Part shown: positions 61,815 through 64,000 of the stretch, piece by piece
Layout: every line of letters starts with the position of its first letter
Position numbering within the stretch: the first letter of the stretch is position 1
DNA from: Streptomyces geranii
Lineage (GTDB): Bacteria; Actinomycetota; Actinomycetes; Streptomycetales; Streptomycetaceae
Length of the DNA stretch: 64,000 bases
Direction: 5' to 3'
Assembly: GCF_002954775.1 (NCBI RefSeq)
Contig: NZ_PJME01000009.1
Location: 124,001-188,000 of the forward strand
The notes under the pieces: model-generated
Database searches by the model: none
The model's input: only the letters and a program-made list of their open reading frames with translations
What the model was told of the DNA's origin: nothing
Position numbers and translations under genes: made by a program

Positions 61815-62675
61815 ATGACCCGGACGGAGCGTGTGCTGACCGATGACGGGACCGCGCTGTGGGCCCACCGAACCGGGCACGGCGCGGAGCCACTTGTGCT
61901 CTGCCACGGCGGACCCGGCCTGTGGGACATGTTCGAGGACGTCGCCGAACTCCTCGGCGACGCCGCCTCGGTGATCCGCTGGGACCAGCGCGGCTGTGGC
62001 CGCTCGGCCCCGTCCGAGGGCCCCTGGACGACCGAGCGGGCGGTTGCCGATCTCGACGCCGTACGGGCCCACTTCGGCCTGGAGCGGATGACCCTGCTCG
62101 GGCACTCCTGGGGCGCGCAGCTGGCCCTGTCCTACGCGCTGGCCCGTCCCGAGCGGGTCCGCGCCCTCGTCTATGTGAGCGGCACGGGAATCGGCCCGGA
62201 CGCCGACTGGCACGACGCCTACCGGCACAACTTCCGTGCCCGGCTCGCCGAGTCACCCGAACTCCTCGCCCGCTGGAGCGAGTTGACGGACCGTCGGCCG
62301 GAGCTGTCCGAGTCCGAGGCGCGGGAGAGCGCCGTACTCCAGTGGTCGGCCGAATTCCCGGACCGGGAGCGGGCGTTGGCGCATGCCCACCGCATGGCCG
62401 AGCCCTGGTTCGGCGTCAACCTCGCCTGCAACCAGGCCTTCAACGCCGAGCGGAGGCAGACCTGGGGCACCCCCGACCTGTACGAGCGCTGCCGGGCGCT
62501 CGACGTCCCCGTGGTCATCGTCGACGGTCCTGCCGACCTCCGCCCCCGTACGGCGGTCGACTCCCTGCAGCGGGCCCTGCCGCGCGTACGGCGGGTGGTC
62601 CTGCCGGAGGCCGGTCATCTCCCCTGGGTCGAGGATCCGACCGGCTTCCGGCAGGCGGTCAGGTCGGTAGTCTGA
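61815..62675 (+). CDS. Alpha/beta hydrolase, proline iminopeptidase-like
   Basis: A 286-residue serine hydrolase. The oxyanion motif LCHGGPGLWD, DQRGCGRSAP and the nucleophile GHSWGAQLALSYAL are those of prolyl aminopeptidases (peptidase S33). Asp is probably in VIVDGPADLRPR and His in EAGHLPW. ATG 61815 gives the family start. It follows pruA by 56 nt on the same strand. Release of N-terminal proline from peptides would feed the two genes upstream, but S33 members have varied substrates. Confidence 0.83.
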   Translation: MTRTERVLTDDGTALWAHRTGHGAEPLVLCHGGPGLWDMFEDVAELLGDAASVIRWDQRGCGRSAPSEGPWTTERAVADLDAVRAHFGLERMTLLGHSWGAQLALSYALARPERVRALVYVSGTGIGPDADWHDAYRHNFRARLAESPELLARWSELTDRRPELSESEARESAVLQWSAEFPDRERALAHAHRMAEPWFGVNLACNQAFNAERRQTWGTPDLYERCRALDVPVVIVDGPADLRPRTAVDSLQRALPRVRRVVLPEAGHLPWVEDPTGFRQAVRSVV

Positions 62676-62676
62676 A

Positions 62677-64000
62677 TCAGTTCTCGCAGGTCGTCCGGCC
62701 CGGGTGCCACCGGCAGGCCAGCGCGGCGAAGCCGCCGTCCGTGATCACCGGTACGGCGATGGTGGCACCCCCCTTCGCGACCCGCGTCCCGCGCACCAGC
62801 CCCGCCGGACCGTCCGTCACCGTCTCCACCAGCCAGCGCCCGGCGCCCAGCCGCAGCGGCACGTCCGCCGTGTGCGCCGCGCCCGCGAACGTACCGCCGA
62901 TGAACCACCGTCCGTCCGCCGCCCGTCGGGCGAGCACGGCGGCCCTGCCCGGGTCACCGGTCAGCAGCCGCGTCTCCTCCCAGCGCGCCGGCAACTGCTC
63001 CAGATAGGCGCGAGCCTCGGGACGCGCCTCGTACGACTCCGGAGTGCCGGCGAGGTTCTGGATGCCCGACTCGTACAGCACCGTCAGCCCCAACTCACCC
63101 GCGTCGGAAGCCACGTTGGGGCGGAACGGGCGGTGGAAGGCGCCCGGGGTGAAGTCCATCGAGCCGATCACGTTCCGGGTGAAGGGAAGCGAGGCCAGCT
63201 GCTCGGCGGTGTTGTTGCGCTTCTCCTCCCCGCCCACGCCCTCCATGGTCATGACCTGCGGCCAGGTGCGCTGCATGCCCTTCGGGATCGTGGAGCCATG
63301 GAAGTTGACGAGGAGGTGGTGCCGGGCCGTCGCTTCCAAGGCCTCGTCGTACCAGCGCATCCGCGCCTGCGACTCCGAGTCCATGAAGTCGATCTTCACG
63401 CCCTTGACGCCCCAACTCGCCAGCGTGCCGAGCCACTTCTCCCGCTCGACCGGGTCGGTGAGCAGCGTGTAGTGCAGCCACACCTGGACCCCGACGCCCT
63501 TGGCCGCCGCGTACCGCACCAGCTCCGGCATCCAGCTGTTCGTCTGCCAGTCGGGGTCGATGACGTCCCACTCGCCGGGCTTGTAGTACCAGCCCGCGTC
63601 CACGACCTCGTACGGCCACTTCCGCTCGGCCGCGTAGTCGACATACCTCTTCTGCGCGGCCAGGCTCTGCCCGGCCTCCTTGCCGCCCGCGAGCCAGGTC
63701 CACAGGGCCGGGCCCGGCTTGATCCAGGAGGTGTCCCGGACCTTGGAGGGCGGGGCCAGGTCGTCGACGAGGGTCGACTCGGTCACGGTGGCCAGATCGC
63801 CCGTGACGATCGTGCGCCAGGGTGTCCTCAACGAGCCCTCGACAGCGACGGGTTCGTCGTTCCAGAGGCTCACCCTGTACGTCGGCGAGTTCGCCTCGTG
63901 GGTCAAGTGGGCGCCCGAATAGGTGCCGTTGAGGTCGGACTCGGCGATCAGCGCGTAGCCGCCGGGGGTGTTGAACAGGGCCTGCATCGAGTAGGAGCCC
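62677..64000 (-). CDS. GH97-family glycosidase, C-terminal part
   Basis: A partial gene; about 440 residues of the C-terminal part are in the window and the rest is off the right edge. It shows the GH97 blocks SWIKPGPALWTWLAGG, KWPYEVVDAGWYYKPGEWD, KGVKIDFMDSESQARMRWYD, HLLVNFHGSTIPKGMQRTWP, and MTMEGVGGEEK. The Asp in IDFMDSE fits the nucleophile of retaining members. A beta-sandwich tail (TAFAGAAHTADVPLRLGAG) closes the protein. GH97 enzymes are alpha-glucosidases or alpha-galactosidases, often secreted; whether this one has a signal peptide cannot be seen. It is convergent to the hydrolase with a 1-nt gap and no terminator between. Confidence 0.87.
   Translation of the reverse strand, partial: GSYSMQALFNTPGGYALIAESDLNGTYSGAHLTHEANSPTYRVSLWNDEPVAVEGSLRTPWRTIVTGDLATVTESTLVDDLAPPSKVRDTSWIKPGPALWTWLAGGKEAGQSLAAQKRYVDYAAERKWPYEVVDAGWYYKPGEWDVIDPDWQTNSWMPELVRYAAAKGVGVQVWLHYTLLTDPVEREKWLGTLASWGVKGVKIDFMDSESQARMRWYDEALEATARHHLLVNFHGSTIPKGMQRTWPQVMTMEGVGGEEKRNNTAEQLASLPFTRNVIGSMDFTPGAFHRPFRPNVASDAGELGLTVLYESGIQNLAGTPESYEARPEARAYLEQLPARWEETRLLTGDPGRAAVLARRAADGRWFIGGTFAGAAHTADVPLRLGAGRWLVETVTDGPAGLVRGTRVAKGGATIAVPVITDGGFAALACRWHPGRTTCEN

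Overview
The window is chromosomal DNA of a Streptomyces or very close relative. It has high GC with strong third-position G/C bias, many GTG starts, purine-rich Shine-Dalgarno sites, and a backbone order typical of that genus: a MetE-like protein, ligA, a GGDEF-EAL protein, gatC-gatA-(small membrane protein)-gatB, ilvB-ilvN-ilvC-serA, then a proline-catabolism block. No rRNA, tRNA, CRISPR array, insertion sequence or plasmid origin was recognised.

Region 1 (1-12.9 kb) looks like a compact biosynthetic cluster, cut by the left edge. A minus-strand operon holds an unidentified partial gene, a luciferase-like flavin oxidoreductase, an ATP-grasp ligase, a type-I PLP aminotransferase, a YciI-like protein and an SDR. 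A 0.7-kb divergent control region separates it from plus-strand genes for an MFS exporter, a membrane di-iron desaturase, both subunits of a B12-dependent glutamate mutase, a zeta-crystallin-type oxidoreductase and a second ATP-grasp ligase. There is no NRPS or PKS in view. The logic suggests a small amino-acid-derived or dipeptide-like metabolite using 3-methylaspartate, joined by ATP-grasp enzymes. The product is unknown to me.

Region 2 (12.9-39.9 kb) is mostly housekeeping: DUF427, LOG-family and SDR proteins, a Streptomyces intergenic repeat, the MetE-like protein, ligA, an RmdB-type GGDEF-EAL protein, gatCAB, a methyltransferase, an MMPL exporter with an overlapping GNAT, a large LuxR-type ATPase regulator, a secreted sugar dehydrogenase, an aldo/keto reductase, a 2-hydroxyacid dehydrogenase, and a second GGDEF-EAL protein whose EAL half has lost its signature residues.

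Region 3 (39.9-45.8 kb) is branched-chain and serine biosynthesis. A 13-codon leader rich in Ile/Leu/Val and a U-tailed hairpin upstream of ilvB indicate transcription attenuation. Between ilvC and serA lies an 81-bp hairpin. All 20 of its C/A-type plus-strand mispairs become G-U wobbles in a minus-strand transcript, which points to a previously unannotated minus-strand structured RNA.

Region 4 (45.8-57.8 kb) has a TetR/DHA2-exporter pair with a shared operator region, then a 9.1-kb secreted SpvB/RHS polymorphic toxin with a Hint domain and a C-terminal GH-E-type nuclease. A small ankyrin protein overlapping its 3' end is the likely immunity protein.

Region 5 (57.8-64 kb) has a PucR-type regulator divergent from proline dehydrogenase and pruA, an alpha/beta hydrolase resembling proline iminopeptidase, and the C-terminal part of a GH97 glycosidase cut by the right edge.
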